Positions 6,858-14,327 of a DNA stretch of 34,377 nt are shown piece by piece. The translations under genes were made by a program, and so were the position numbers. Below the pieces are notes generated by a model that was given only the letters and a program-made list of their open reading frames with translations, had not been told where the DNA came from and made no database searches. This stretch comes from Treponema primitia ZAS-1 (GTDB taxonomy: Bacteria; Spirochaetota; Spirochaetia; Treponematales; Breznakiellaceae): positions 1 through 34,377 of the forward strand of contig NZ_AEEA01000131.1 of the NCBI RefSeq assembly GCF_000297095.1, in the 5' to 3' direction. Each line of letters opens with the position of its first letter. The stretch's first letter is position 1.

Positions 6858-8045
6858 ATGCCTGAGACAAATGATGTCCCCTGTACTAGTCCATACGGAA
6901 CGTTGTCCATGAGGACCGTTGCGGTGCATGGGGCTACTTTGTTTGAAGGCCAGACCGGGGCGATCAGCACCCCTATTTACCAAAGTTCCACCTTTAGACA
7001 CCCCGGGCTGTATGAATCCACGGGGTTTGACTATTCCCGGGCGATCAATCCCACCAGGTCGGAATTGGAAAAGACCATGGCAATTCTGGAACATGGAAAG
7101 TATGGGCTTGCTTTCGCCACCGGCATGGGGGCAATTTCTTCGGTAATAAAACTGTTCAAACCCGGGGATCATCTTATTGTTTCTGAGGATCTCTACGGCG
7201 GTACCTACCGGCTTTTTAACGAATACTACGCCAAGTACGGTTTTTCTTTTTCCTGGGTCGATACCAGCGATATCTCCCTGGTAGAGGCAAGCCTTAAACC
7301 GGAAACCAAGGCGATATTTATCGAGACTCCCTCAAACCCTATGATGAAGGTTACGGATATTCGCCGCTGTGCGGAGATTATCCATAAGCGGGGCGGACTT
7401 CTGATAACGGACAATACGTTCCTTTCCCCCTATTTTCAGAATCCCCTGAACCTTGGCTCCGATCTTGTGGTACACAGCGGAACTAAATACCTGGCAGGTC
7501 ATAACGATACCCTGGCTGGGTTTGTGGTCCATTCCCGGGATGAGCTGGCGGAGGCCCTGATCAATTCCCAGAAAAGCGAAGGAGCTTCCCTGTCGCCCTT
7601 TGATTCCTGGCTGACCCTGCGGGGAATAAAGACCCTGTCGGTCCGGATGGAAAGGCATGAAAAAAATGCCCATAGTATTGCTGCCTGGCTGCGGGAGCAT
7701 AAACAGGTAGAAAAAGTGTTCTACATTGGCTTTGAGGATCATCCCCAGTACAGTCTGAGCCGCTCCCAGGCCCGGGGCTTTGGGGGTATGATTTCATTTT
7801 ATCTGAAGGATAAGGCGGATGTACCTAGGCTGCTTAAAAACATTTCTCTTATCCTTTTTGCGGAAAGCCTTGGTGGAGTAGAAACACTGCTTACCTATCC
7901 TCTGGTGCAGACCCATGGGGCTATTCCGGAAGCGATGCGTCTTTCCGCCGGGGTGAACGACCGGCTTATGCGTCTGTCCGTGGGTATTGAAGAAGCGGAA
8001 GACCTTCTTGCGGATCTGGACAGCGCTTTTCGTAAGAGTATATGA
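6858..8045 (+). CDS. Cys/Met-metabolism PLP enzyme, second copy
   Basis: 395 residues, paralogous to the gene before it. It shares YSRAINPTRSELE, ETPSNPMMKVTD, DNTFLSPYFQNP, and HSGTKYLAGHNDTLAG with the PLP lysine. An N-terminal tail of about 15 residues precedes the conserved core. AGAGGAA lies before ATG 6858. With the first copy it probably makes the two steps from activated homoserine to homocysteine, or cysteine from cystathionine. If the nitrogenase-like system on the right releases methanethiol, one of the two could fix it into methionine; that is inference. Confidence 0.88.
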   Translation: MPETNDVPCTSPYGTLSMRTVAVHGATLFEGQTGAISTPIYQSSTFRHPGLYESTGFDYSRAINPTRSELEKTMAILEHGKYGLAFATGMGAISSVIKLFKPGDHLIVSEDLYGGTYRLFNEYYAKYGFSFSWVDTSDISLVEASLKPETKAIFIETPSNPMMKVTDIRRCAEIIHKRGGLLITDNTFLSPYFQNPLNLGSDLVVHSGTKYLAGHNDTLAGFVVHSRDELAEALINSQKSEGASLSPFDSWLTLRGIKTLSVRMERHEKNAHSIAAWLREHKQVEKVFYIGFEDHPQYSLSRSQARGFGGMISFYLKDKADVPRLLKNISLILFAESLGGVETLLTYPLVQTHGAIPEAMRLSAGVNDRLMRLSVGIEEAEDLLADLDSAFRKSI

Positions 8046-8075
8046 AGTAATGGAAAAAAAATATTGGAGTAAAAA

Positions 8076-8507
8076 ATGAGAATATCTACCAAAGGACGTT
8101 ATTCCCTGGAGGCTTTGCTGCATATGACCCTTCTCCCGCAGGGAGAATATTCAAGTACCCGGTCTATCGCGGAAAATACCGGCATATCCGACGGTTATTT
8201 GGAGCAGCTCTTTATTCCCCTGCGGAAAGCAGGGATAGTGCAGGGTATACGGGGTCCTCAGGGCGGCTATCTTCCCGGGCGGCCTGTGGAGGAAATTACT
8301 GTGGGGGATATTCTGCGGGCGGTGGAAGGGCCCCTTGAACCGGTGGCCTGCGTTACCCAAAATACCTGCCCCATGAAGGAAACCTGCATCAGTACCCATA
8401 CCTGGAGCGATCTCTACCACGAGATCACCGACTGTGTGGATGCCATATCACTGGCGGATCTGGCGGCAGCCTACTATGCTATGGACAAGATGGAGTACGC
8501 CATATGA
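8076..8507 (+). CDS. Rrf2-family regulator with IscR-like Cys triad
   Basis: 143 residues. The winged-helix N-terminus (MRISTKGRYSLEALLHMTLL, SIAENTGISDGYLEQLFIPL) and GPQGGYLPGRP are typical Rrf2. Cysteines 92, 98 and 104 are spaced exactly as the [2Fe-2S] ligands of E. coli IscR, with a histidine at 108, so it can probably sense Fe-S or redox state. TTGGAG precedes the ATG. It follows the two trans-sulfuration genes after 30 bp and overlaps the next Rrf2 gene by 4 bp. It is a good candidate for reading the CCTA-N9-TAG(G/A) dyads, although no binding is shown. Confidence 0.9.
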   Translation: MRISTKGRYSLEALLHMTLLPQGEYSSTRSIAENTGISDGYLEQLFIPLRKAGIVQGIRGPQGGYLPGRPVEEITVGDILRAVEGPLEPVACVTQNTCPMKETCISTHTWSDLYHEITDCVDAISLADLAAAYYAMDKMEYAI

Positions 8508-8938
8508 AAATATCAACCCGGGGCAGATACGGTATACGGCTCCTTATTGATTTGGCGGAGCATGCCAGCGAGGATCATGTGGCCCTGGCCAGTGTGGCGG
8601 AGCGGCAAAAAATATCCATCCGCTACCTCGAACAGGTAGCAGTAATACTACGACGTTCTGGTTTTATCCGTTCCGTTAAGGGTGCTTCCGGGGGTTATGC
8701 CCTGGCCCTGCGTGCCCAGGATATCGTTATTGGGGAAGCCCTGCGGGTGCTGGAGGGTGATATGCTGGTGGTGGATCCGCCGCTTCCCAACAAGGCGGAA
8801 ACAAAACTGCAGCGCTGCATTAGGCTTACGGTATTTGACCGGCTGAATGACCGTATCGCAGCGGTGATAGACCGGAAGACCCTGGCATCGGTGGTAGGGA
8901 CCGTGGACCCCGATGCATCCTACATGTACTTTATCTAA
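8504..8938 (+). CDS. Rrf2-family regulator without cluster ligands (CymR-like)
   Basis: 144 residues with the Rrf2 wHTH (MKISTRGRYGIRLLIDLAEH, SVAERQKISIRYLEQVAVIL, GASGGYALA). The region that holds three cysteines in its neighbour has a single Cys (QRC), so it should not bind an Fe-S cluster that way. In this it resembles CymR, which controls cysteine genes in Firmicutes through complex formation with cysteine synthase. The start overlaps the previous stop as ATGA. Two Rrf2 genes in tandem suggest a heteromer or a two-signal control of sulfur genes. Confidence 0.88.
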   Translation: MKISTRGRYGIRLLIDLAEHASEDHVALASVAERQKISIRYLEQVAVILRRSGFIRSVKGASGGYALALRAQDIVIGEALRVLEGDMLVVDPPLPNKAETKLQRCIRLTVFDRLNDRIAAVIDRKTLASVVGTVDPDASYMYFI

Positions 8939-8957
8939 TCCAGTGTAAAACTATTTG

Positions 8958-9809
8958 TTACAGGATGTATTTTTTTATTGCCTTGGCAATACCGTCCTCG
9001 TCATTTGAGCCCGTTATTGCCAGAGCTTTGTGCTTTACCGCTTCAGCGGCATTTCCCATAGCAATGGGGAACCCCGCCTGTTCAAACATGGGTATGTCGT
9101 TAAGGTAATCCCCGAATACACAGATTTGCTGTTTCTCCAACCCCAGTATGCGGCCCAGCGCCGCTACCCCCGTACCCTTGTCTACCCCCGGGGCTGCCAC
9201 ATCCAGGAGTCCTATTTCCGAAGAGGTGCAGCTCAGATTTTTTAAAGTGCGAATATACTCTGTGGTCATATCCATTTCGCCGGGGCTGAGCCCGGCGATA
9301 AGCATCTTATGAATTTCCCCGGAAAGGGCCTTCTGATAATTCGGGCCATACAAGCAGAGGGGAATAGGCGAGAGATTATCCTTTCCAGCGATTTGATTGT
9401 ACTGTTCAAACCGGGTTATTCTATGGCTGCCTTCGGTATACCAGCAAGCTTCGGTATTGATCAGTAGATGGTCCAGTCCATGTTCCTTGCAGAACATCAA
9501 AAGGGGATACGCCGCCTGGGGATCGACAAAGTTGCTATACAGTATTTCCCCGGTACGGGTATCGGTAATAAACGCGCCATTCCCGGAAATCAGGGGACCC
9601 TCCACAGAGAGGATACGGCTGTAAGCTTCAAGCATGGTGTGTATCCGGCCGGAACAGATGGTAACAAAAATGCCTTTTTCACGGGCCATGTTAATTGCGT
9701 TGATATTTTCAGGGGAAATTAGTTTTTCGCTGTTTAACAGGGTCCCGTCAAGATCACAGACTATGAGCCGGACTTCCTGCCCTGCCTTCCGCAGATCCTC
9801 TTCTTTCAT
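8958..9809 (-). CDS. Cof-type HAD-IIB phosphatase
   Basis: 283 residues. HAD motif I is CDLDGTLLNS (nucleophile D19, acid D21), motif II lies in VTICSGR, and motif IV is FGDYLNDIPMF. The long cap between motifs II and III is the class IIB cap. Such enzymes dephosphorylate sugar phosphates or cofactor intermediates with wide specificity. AAAGGGG precedes ATG 9809. Convergent with the Rrf2 operon; no functional tie with neighbours is visible. Confidence 0.9.
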   Translation of the reverse strand: MKEEDLRKAGQEVRLIVCDLDGTLLNSEKLISPENINAINMAREKGIFVTICSGRIHTMLEAYSRILSVEGPLISGNGAFITDTRTGEILYSNFVDPQAAYPLLMFCKEHGLDHLLINTEACWYTEGSHRITRFEQYNQIAGKDNLSPIPLCLYGPNYQKALSGEIHKMLIAGLSPGEMDMTTEYIRTLKNLSCTSSEIGLLDVAAPGVDKGTGVAALGRILGLEKQQICVFGDYLNDIPMFEQAGFPIAMGNAAEAVKHKALAITGSNDEDGIAKAIKKYIL

Positions 9810-9858
9810 ACCGTTTACCCCTTTGATGCTAATAACATATACTGGTACAATTTCTTTT

Positions 9859-10806
9859 TCAAGTAGTTTTACGTTTCCTCAGTATCCATGCATCCACCGC
9901 CAGAACCGGTAATTCAATCAGAGGGCCTATCACCAGGACCAGGGAGATTACCGGCCGCTCAGGAAAGGTGATGGCAGCAATGGCCAGGGCTATAGGGGAA
10001 TTGCGGGCCGAGGTGGTGAAGATCAGAGGAATAGTATCCTTGAAGGGCAGCTTTAATAGCCTACCCGTAAGCCGAGCCAGGATAAAATTGACGATAAAAA
10101 AAATAATCAGCGGCGGAAAGATACTGACAAAGAGGCCGGGGTTTCCCAGTAAAAGTTTGCCCTGGGAAGCAAACATGGAAACTACCGCCAGGCAGAGAAA
10201 GAAAAGCTGTATATTATCGGAATAGGCGGCAAGCGCCTTTGTAAACTTCTCCCGTACCGGTAATTTTCCTATCACAAATTTTACGGCATTGGCGGATGCC
10301 AGGGGAATTACTAATACTAACAGGATACTGGTGAGTATGCTCCCGGCGCTGAAAGAAACGGCGTCTCCCATAAAGAGGAGAAGATACACCGGCAACAGGG
10401 CGATCTGTAGGATCAGGTTTAGTGGAAGCAGGGAGGAGCCCAGACTTACATTGCCACCGGCCATACCGGTGAATATAAGATACCAGTCGGTACAGGGGGT
10501 CACCATGAGCATGATGAACCCCGTCTGCAGGTCTATTTGGCCTGCCATAAACAAGCTGCCCAGGATGAAGGTGAACACCGGGGTCCAGATAAAATTGATA
10601 GCCAGGGCAGCCAGGGAGAATCGGATATTGGTAAAGGACCGCCTGATTTCTTTGATATCCACCGCAAGGAATACAAAGAATAGGAGAATCATTAAAAAGA
10701 CTTCAATTAAACTTCCCGCCCTGGGTGCAACGGCCGGGCTGAACCGGCCAAGCAGGATACCCATCAGGGCGGAGATTATGATGATCAGCGGTTGGAACTT
10801 TGCCAT
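9859..10806 (-). CDS. Acr3/bile acid:Na+ symporter-type exporter, probable arsenic resistance protein
   Basis: 315 residues, about ten hydrophobic helices. The VTPCTDWYLIFTGMAGGN region (Cys105) and TTSARNSPIALAIA match the substrate regions of Acr3-type As(III) exporters, where a Pro-Cys motif in a middle helix is essential. It would extrude arsenite at the inner membrane. No arsR or arsC adjoins it, unlike common ars operons. ATG 10806 has no Shine-Dalgarno and lies 7 nt after a TATAAT, so the mRNA may be leaderless. A different organic anion transporter is the alternative. Confidence 0.8.
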   Translation of the reverse strand: MAKFQPLIIIISALMGILLGRFSPAVAPRAGSLIEVFLMILLFFVFLAVDIKEIRRSFTNIRFSLAALAINFIWTPVFTFILGSLFMAGQIDLQTGFIMLMVTPCTDWYLIFTGMAGGNVSLGSSLLPLNLILQIALLPVYLLLFMGDAVSFSAGSILTSILLVLVIPLASANAVKFVIGKLPVREKFTKALAAYSDNIQLFFLCLAVVSMFASQGKLLLGNPGLFVSIFPPLIIFFIVNFILARLTGRLLKLPFKDTIPLIFTTSARNSPIALAIAAITFPERPVISLVLVIGPLIELPVLAVDAWILRKRKTT

Positions 10807-10813
10807 GTATTTT

Positions 10814-10843
10814 ATTATATAAGACTAACTTATTGCGGGGCAA
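10814..10843 (-). promoter_or_regulatory. Promoter and ATAAG-N5-CTTAT dyad of the Acr3-like gene
   Basis: Minus strand TTGCCC (10843-10838), 18-nt spacer, TATAAT (10819-10814). A small dyad, ATAAG-N5-CTTAT (10819-10833), sits in the spacer. The related string TATAAGACTAAC (10818-10829) resembles TATAAGATTAAC and TATGAGACTAAC near 340-370. Confidence 0.5.
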
Positions 10844-10885
10844 GTAAAGCACAGACCCCGACAATAAGTATAGACTGAGAAGAGC

Positions 10886-11308
10886 CTATGCCGAAGCGGC
10901 TTCCTTGGCGTCTTCTTTTATATACAACACGCCCTGGGGGCAAGCTTTGACGCAGATACCGCAGGCTATGCACTTGGTAGGACTGGGCTTGTCCTTGGCA
11001 TGGACCATCACCTTGAAGGGGCAGGCCTCCACGCATTTGCCGCAGTTAACGCAGAGCTTCTTGTTCAGCGTGTACACACCCTGGGCATTTTGAGTTATAG
11101 CCCCGGCTTCACAGGCCTTGGAGCACTTCCCGCACTGCACACAGGTGGAGATTTTGAATTTATTGGGTGTATCGGTTCCCAAAACGTGAATACAGGACAG
11201 ATCCTGGGCTTGAAAGTTTTCCCCCTTGTAAAAAGCCTGGGCACAGGCGTTTTCACAGGTCAGACAGAACATACAAGCAGACAGATCTCTAACAGCTAAT
11301 TTCTTCAT
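10886..11308 (-). CDS. Four-cluster polyferredoxin
   Basis: 140 residues with four CxxCxxCxxxC motifs at Cys 12-22, 56-66, 86-96 and 113-123 (CMFCLTCENAC, CVQCGKCSKAC, CVNCGKCVEACP, CIACGICVKACP). There is one extra Cys at 39. It should carry four [4Fe-4S] clusters, like the small electron-transfer subunits of CO dehydrogenases and hydrogenases (CooF/HycB type). GGGAGA precedes the ATG. It has its own promoter and is divergent from the cysM-like gene. No dedicated reductase lies beside it. It might feed the nitrogenase-like proteins further right, but nothing proves that. Confidence 0.9.
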   Translation of the reverse strand: MKKLAVRDLSACMFCLTCENACAQAFYKGENFQAQDLSCIHVLGTDTPNKFKISTCVQCGKCSKACEAGAITQNAQGVYTLNKKLCVNCGKCVEACPFKVMVHAKDKPSPTKCIACGICVKACPQGVLYIKEDAKEAASA

Positions 11309-11331
11309 GATAATTCTCCCGCGATAATGTC

Positions 11332-11360
11332 AGTTTACTTATAGCAAATGGCCCTGTCAA
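11332..11360 (-). promoter_or_regulatory. Promoter of the polyferredoxin gene
   Basis: Minus strand TTGACA (11360-11355), 17-nt spacer, TAAACT (11337-11332), 23 bp before the ATG. Confidence 0.55.
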
Positions 11361-11389
11361 GCAAAATACTATTGCCACTAAAATCCCTA

Positions 11390-11418
11390 TTGACATCTAT
11401 ATAGAAGCAAAAGATAAT
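11390..11418 (+). promoter_or_regulatory. Distal promoter of the sulfur-carrier/encapsulin run
   Basis: TTGACA (11390-11395), 17-nt spacer, GATAAT (11413-11418). It gives a leader of about 65 nt that contains the operator dyad at 11448-11464. Confidence 0.55.
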
Positions 11419-11447
11419 AATCCTTATCAATGTAGTAGTAATTATAT

Positions 11448-11480
11448 CCTATTAAAAGCATAGACATTATAAGATATAAT
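11448..11480 (+). promoter_or_regulatory. CCTA-N9-TAGA operator with proximal -10 before cysM
   Basis: CCTA (11448-11451), nine bases, TAGA (11461-11464). A perfect TATAAT at 11475-11480 with a weak -35 (TTAAAA, 11452-11457, spacer 17) inside the dyad could form a second promoter. That promoter would start at or next to ATG 11489. Confidence 0.5.
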
Positions 11481-11488
11481 GTATTATA

Positions 11489-12403
11489 ATGGAATTAACG
11501 ATGAATATTCTTGATTTGGTGGGGAATACCCCCCTTTTAGAGTTGAAAAAGATCTCAGAGGATATTCCCGGGGTGTCCCTTTTTGCCAAAGCGGAGTTTT
11601 TAAACCCCAGCGGTTCCGTAAAGGACCGGGCTGCCCGGGCTATGATCCTTGCCGGATTGGAGCAGGGGGCGCTTGTCCCGGGAAAGACTATTATCGATGC
11701 CACCAGCGGCAATACGGGGATTGCCTATTCCATGATCGGCGCCGCTCTGGGGTATCCGGTTACCATTTACCTTCCCGCGAATGCCAGTGCGGAGCGGAAG
11801 CGGATCATGAAGTGTTACAATGCGGAGATTGTGGAAACCAGTCCCCTGGAAAGTTCCGATGGGGCCTTCCTGGCGGTCAAGGAGGCGGTTGCCAAAGACC
11901 CGGAACGGTACTTTTTCCCCAACCAGTACAACAATGATGCCAACTGGAAGGCGCATTATAACACCACGGGGGTTGAAATCTGGGAGCAGACCGGTGGCAG
12001 GGTGACCCACTTTATCACCGGCCTGGGAACTTCCGGCACCTTTATGGGGACCTCCCGGCGGCTTAAGGACTACAGTAAGGATGTCCATATTTACGCGGTG
12101 CAGCCCGATTCCCCCTTCCACGGTATTGAGGGGACCAAGCATATGGGGAGTACCATCAAGCCGGGGTTCTACGACGAAACCCTGGCTGAAGGCTTTGTTG
12201 AGGTAAACACCGAGGCGGCCTACGCCATGGCCCGCCGGCTTGTCCGGGAAGAGGGGATATTTGTGGGGATAAGCGCCGGAGCTAATGTGGTAGGCGCCCT
12301 CCAGCTTGCGGGAACCCTGCCGAAGGGTTCGGTGGTGGTCACTGTTTTGGGGGACAGCGGTTCCCGGTACCTATCAGATTCTTTTTGGAAAGAAGGGGAA
12401 TAG
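11489..12403 (+). CDS. cysM: CysM-like cysteine synthase of the sulfur-carrier operon
   Basis: 304 residues, fold type II PLP enzyme. NPSGSVKDRAA holds the PLP lysine, SGNTGIAYS the substrate loop, and GLGTSGTFMGTSRRL the phosphate loop. In Mycobacterium, CysM joins O-phosphoserine with sulfur delivered by the thiocarboxylated carrier CysO; the next three genes are the JAMM protease, the carrier and the E1, so the same chemistry is inferred. The region GTKHMGSTIKPGFYDE has Lys near the place of the phosphoserine-binding Arg220 of mycobacterial CysM (my alignment by eye). Start: ATG 11489 or ATG 11501; the latter has only a weak GGA before it. Confidence 0.85.
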   Translation: MELTMNILDLVGNTPLLELKKISEDIPGVSLFAKAEFLNPSGSVKDRAARAMILAGLEQGALVPGKTIIDATSGNTGIAYSMIGAALGYPVTIYLPANASAERKRIMKCYNAEIVETSPLESSDGAFLAVKEAVAKDPERYFFPNQYNNDANWKAHYNTTGVEIWEQTGGRVTHFITGLGTSGTFMGTSRRLKDYSKDVHIYAVQPDSPFHGIEGTKHMGSTIKPGFYDETLAEGFVEVNTEAAYAMARRLVREEGIFVGISAGANVVGALQLAGTLPKGSVVVTVLGDSGSRYLSDSFWKEGE

Positions 12404-12404
12404 T

Positions 12405-12830
12405 ATGATCCTCCTGCCGGGAAAATGGGAAGATTTTATCCGAAAGGAAGGAGAAATTTCCTATCCCAACGAATGTTGTGGTATACTACTGGGCACAATT
12501 GCAGAGGATGACAGCCGGGTGGTGGAGGATAGTATCCCCATCCGGAATGCCCGGGAGGCGGAGGAGCAATATCATCGTTTTCAGATTGAGAGCGAGGATT
12601 TGATGAAGGCGGAACTGGAGGCCCGGAAACGCAAACTGGATGTGCTGGGGTTTTACCATTCCCATCCGGATCATCCGGCAAAGCCTTCGGACTTCGATAG
12701 GGAACACGCCCTGCCGTTTTATTCCTACATCATTACGGCGGTGGATAAGGGACGGGCCGGCGATTTTACCAGTTGGGAGCTGAAAACGGACCGGTCGGAG
12801 TTTTTGCGGGAAGACATTAAAAGGATTTGA
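12405..12830 (+). CDS. JAMM/Mov34 metalloprotease (Mec+/HcyD type)
   Basis: 141 residues. The zinc site is HSHPDHPAKPSDFD (His85, His87, Asp98) with catalytic Glu23 in NECCGILLG, the JAB1/MPN+ motif. Bacterial members next to ThiS-like carriers cut the bond after the carrier's Gly-Gly: Mec+ releases cysteine from CysO, and HcyD removes a terminal residue from HcyS in Wolinella. Both jobs are possible, since the carrier here has one residue after Gly-Gly. ATG 12405 is one base after the cysM stop, with GAAGGGG before it. Confidence 0.93.
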   Translation: MILLPGKWEDFIRKEGEISYPNECCGILLGTIAEDDSRVVEDSIPIRNAREAEEQYHRFQIESEDLMKAELEARKRKLDVLGFYHSHPDHPAKPSDFDREHALPFYSYIITAVDKGRAGDFTSWELKTDRSEFLREDIKRI

Positions 12831-12845
12831 GGGGGGATACAGAGT

Positions 12846-13121
12846 ATGGCAGTTACACTTTTGATACCCACAGCGCTGAGGAACTTTACGGATCGCAAGT
12901 CCGAAGTGACCGTGGAAGGCGCCACCGTGGGGGAGGCGATTCGGAATTTCGCCGATGCCTATCCGGATATTAAACAGCATCTCTACCAGGAGACCGAGTT
13001 ACGGTCTTTTATCAACGTATTTGTAGGGGAGACCAATATAAAGGCCCTCCAGGGCCTGGACACTAAAGTTGCCGACGGAAGCACTATCATGCTGGTACCG
13101 GCTATTGCCGGGGGGACTTGA
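12846..13121 (+). CDS. cysO: ThiS/MoaD-like sulfur carrier protein, CysO type with extra C-terminal Thr
   Basis: 91 residues, beta-grasp carrier. The C-terminal text is MLVPAIAGGT, so Gly89-Gly90 is followed by Thr91. Carriers of this class need a free terminal Gly-Gly for adenylation and thiocarboxylation; Thr91 must first be removed, presumably by the JAMM protease of the preceding gene. The E1 follows 15 bp later. Role: deliver sulfide as thiocarboxylate to CysM, or to another acceptor such as activated homoserine. A MoaD role is less likely because no moa genes are near. Confidence 0.9.
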   Translation: MAVTLLIPTALRNFTDRKSEVTVEGATVGEAIRNFADAYPDIKQHLYQETELRSFINVFVGETNIKALQGLDTKVADGSTIMLVPAIAGGT

Positions 13122-13136
13122 GGTAAGGTTTTTAGA

Positions 13137-14309
13137 ATGGCAGATAGTATTATTAAAGATAGAAAATTAGAGGATCTCAGTAACGAGGAGATAGGGCGGT
13201 ACAGCCGGCACCTGCTCCTGGCTGAGGTAGGGCTTGAGGGGCAGAAGAAGCTTAAGGCTGCGCGGGTACTCATTGTGGGGACCGGCGGGCTGGGGGCGCC
13301 TCTGGCGCTCTACCTTGCCGCGGCGGGGATCGGGAAGCTGGGGATTGTGGACTTCGACTTTGTGGAGGAGTCTAACCTTCAGCGCCAGGTGATACACGGG
13401 ACCCGGGATGTGGGGCGGCCCAAGGTGGCCTCCGCCAAGGACCGGATCAAGAGCATCAACCCGTACTGCGATGTGGTTACCTACAACACTATGCTCACCA
13501 GCGAAAACGCCCTGGATATTCTGAAAGATTACGATGTGGTGGCAGACGGTACGGACAACTACCAGACCCGCTACCTGGTGAACGACGCCTGCGTACTATT
13601 GGGCATCCCCAATGTGTACGGCTCCATTTTCCAATTTGAAGGACAGGCTTCGGTTTTCTACGCCAAGGAAGGGCCTTGCTACCGCTGCCTCTATCCGGAA
13701 CCGCCCCCGCCGGGGCTGGTCCCCTCCTGCGCCGAAGGCGGCGTGGTAGGAGTACTGCCGGGTATCGTGGGAACCATCCAGGCTAACGAGGTGATCAAAC
13801 TTATTGTGGGAGGCGGGGACAGCCTTACGGGCAGACTCCTCCTCTTCGATTCCTGGAAGATGAAATTTCGGGAGCTCAAATTGGATAAGGACCCCCATTG
13901 CCCTATCTGCGGCAAGGAACCCAGCATCCATGAGCTTATCGACTACGAGCAATTCTGCGGTCTCAAGAAAAATACCGATGAGGAGCCCGTGGAGCTCATC
14001 ACCGCAAGGGAGTTAAAGGAACGGCTGGATAAGAACGATCCTATCCAGATCATCGACACCCGGGAAACCCACGAGCGGGCCATCGTCAAATTTCCCCAGG
14101 CCAAGGTTATACCCCTGGGGCAGATGGCCCGGCGTATCGATGAGTTTGACCCGAAGATCGACGCGGTGTTCATTTGCAAGATCGGGCAGCGGAGTGTCTT
14201 CGCTATCCGGGCATTGAGAGAGGCGGGCTACACCGGCCGGCTTCTGAATCTTAAGGACGGCATAAACGCCTGGGCACGGGAGGTGGATACCTCTCTGCCG
14301 GTTTATTAA
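13137..14309 (+). CDS. E1-like adenylyltransferase with C-terminal rhodanese domain (MoeZ type)
   Basis: 390 residues. Residues 1-270 are ThiF/MoeB-like: nucleotide loop GTGGLGAP (48-55), NLQRQ, zinc ligands Cys181/Cys184 (CYRC) and Cys255/Cys258 (CPIC), and PSCAEGG with Cys198. Residues 285-385 are a rhodanese with loop CKIGQRS (Cys347). It adenylates the carrier C-terminus and passes persulfide sulfur on, giving the thiocarboxylate. Mycobacterial MoeZ does this for CysO. The encapsulin/desulfurase pair begins 18 bp downstream, so the desulfurase is a likely sulfur source for Cys347 (inference). Confidence 0.93.
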   Translation: MADSIIKDRKLEDLSNEEIGRYSRHLLLAEVGLEGQKKLKAARVLIVGTGGLGAPLALYLAAAGIGKLGIVDFDFVEESNLQRQVIHGTRDVGRPKVASAKDRIKSINPYCDVVTYNTMLTSENALDILKDYDVVADGTDNYQTRYLVNDACVLLGIPNVYGSIFQFEGQASVFYAKEGPCYRCLYPEPPPPGLVPSCAEGGVVGVLPGIVGTIQANEVIKLIVGGGDSLTGRLLLFDSWKMKFRELKLDKDPHCPICGKEPSIHELIDYEQFCGLKKNTDEEPVELITARELKERLDKNDPIQIIDTRETHERAIVKFPQAKVIPLGQMARRIDEFDPKIDAVFICKIGQRSVFAIRALREAGYTGRLLNLKDGINAWAREVDTSLPVY

Positions 14310-14327
14310 ATACGAAAGGAGTAAATA

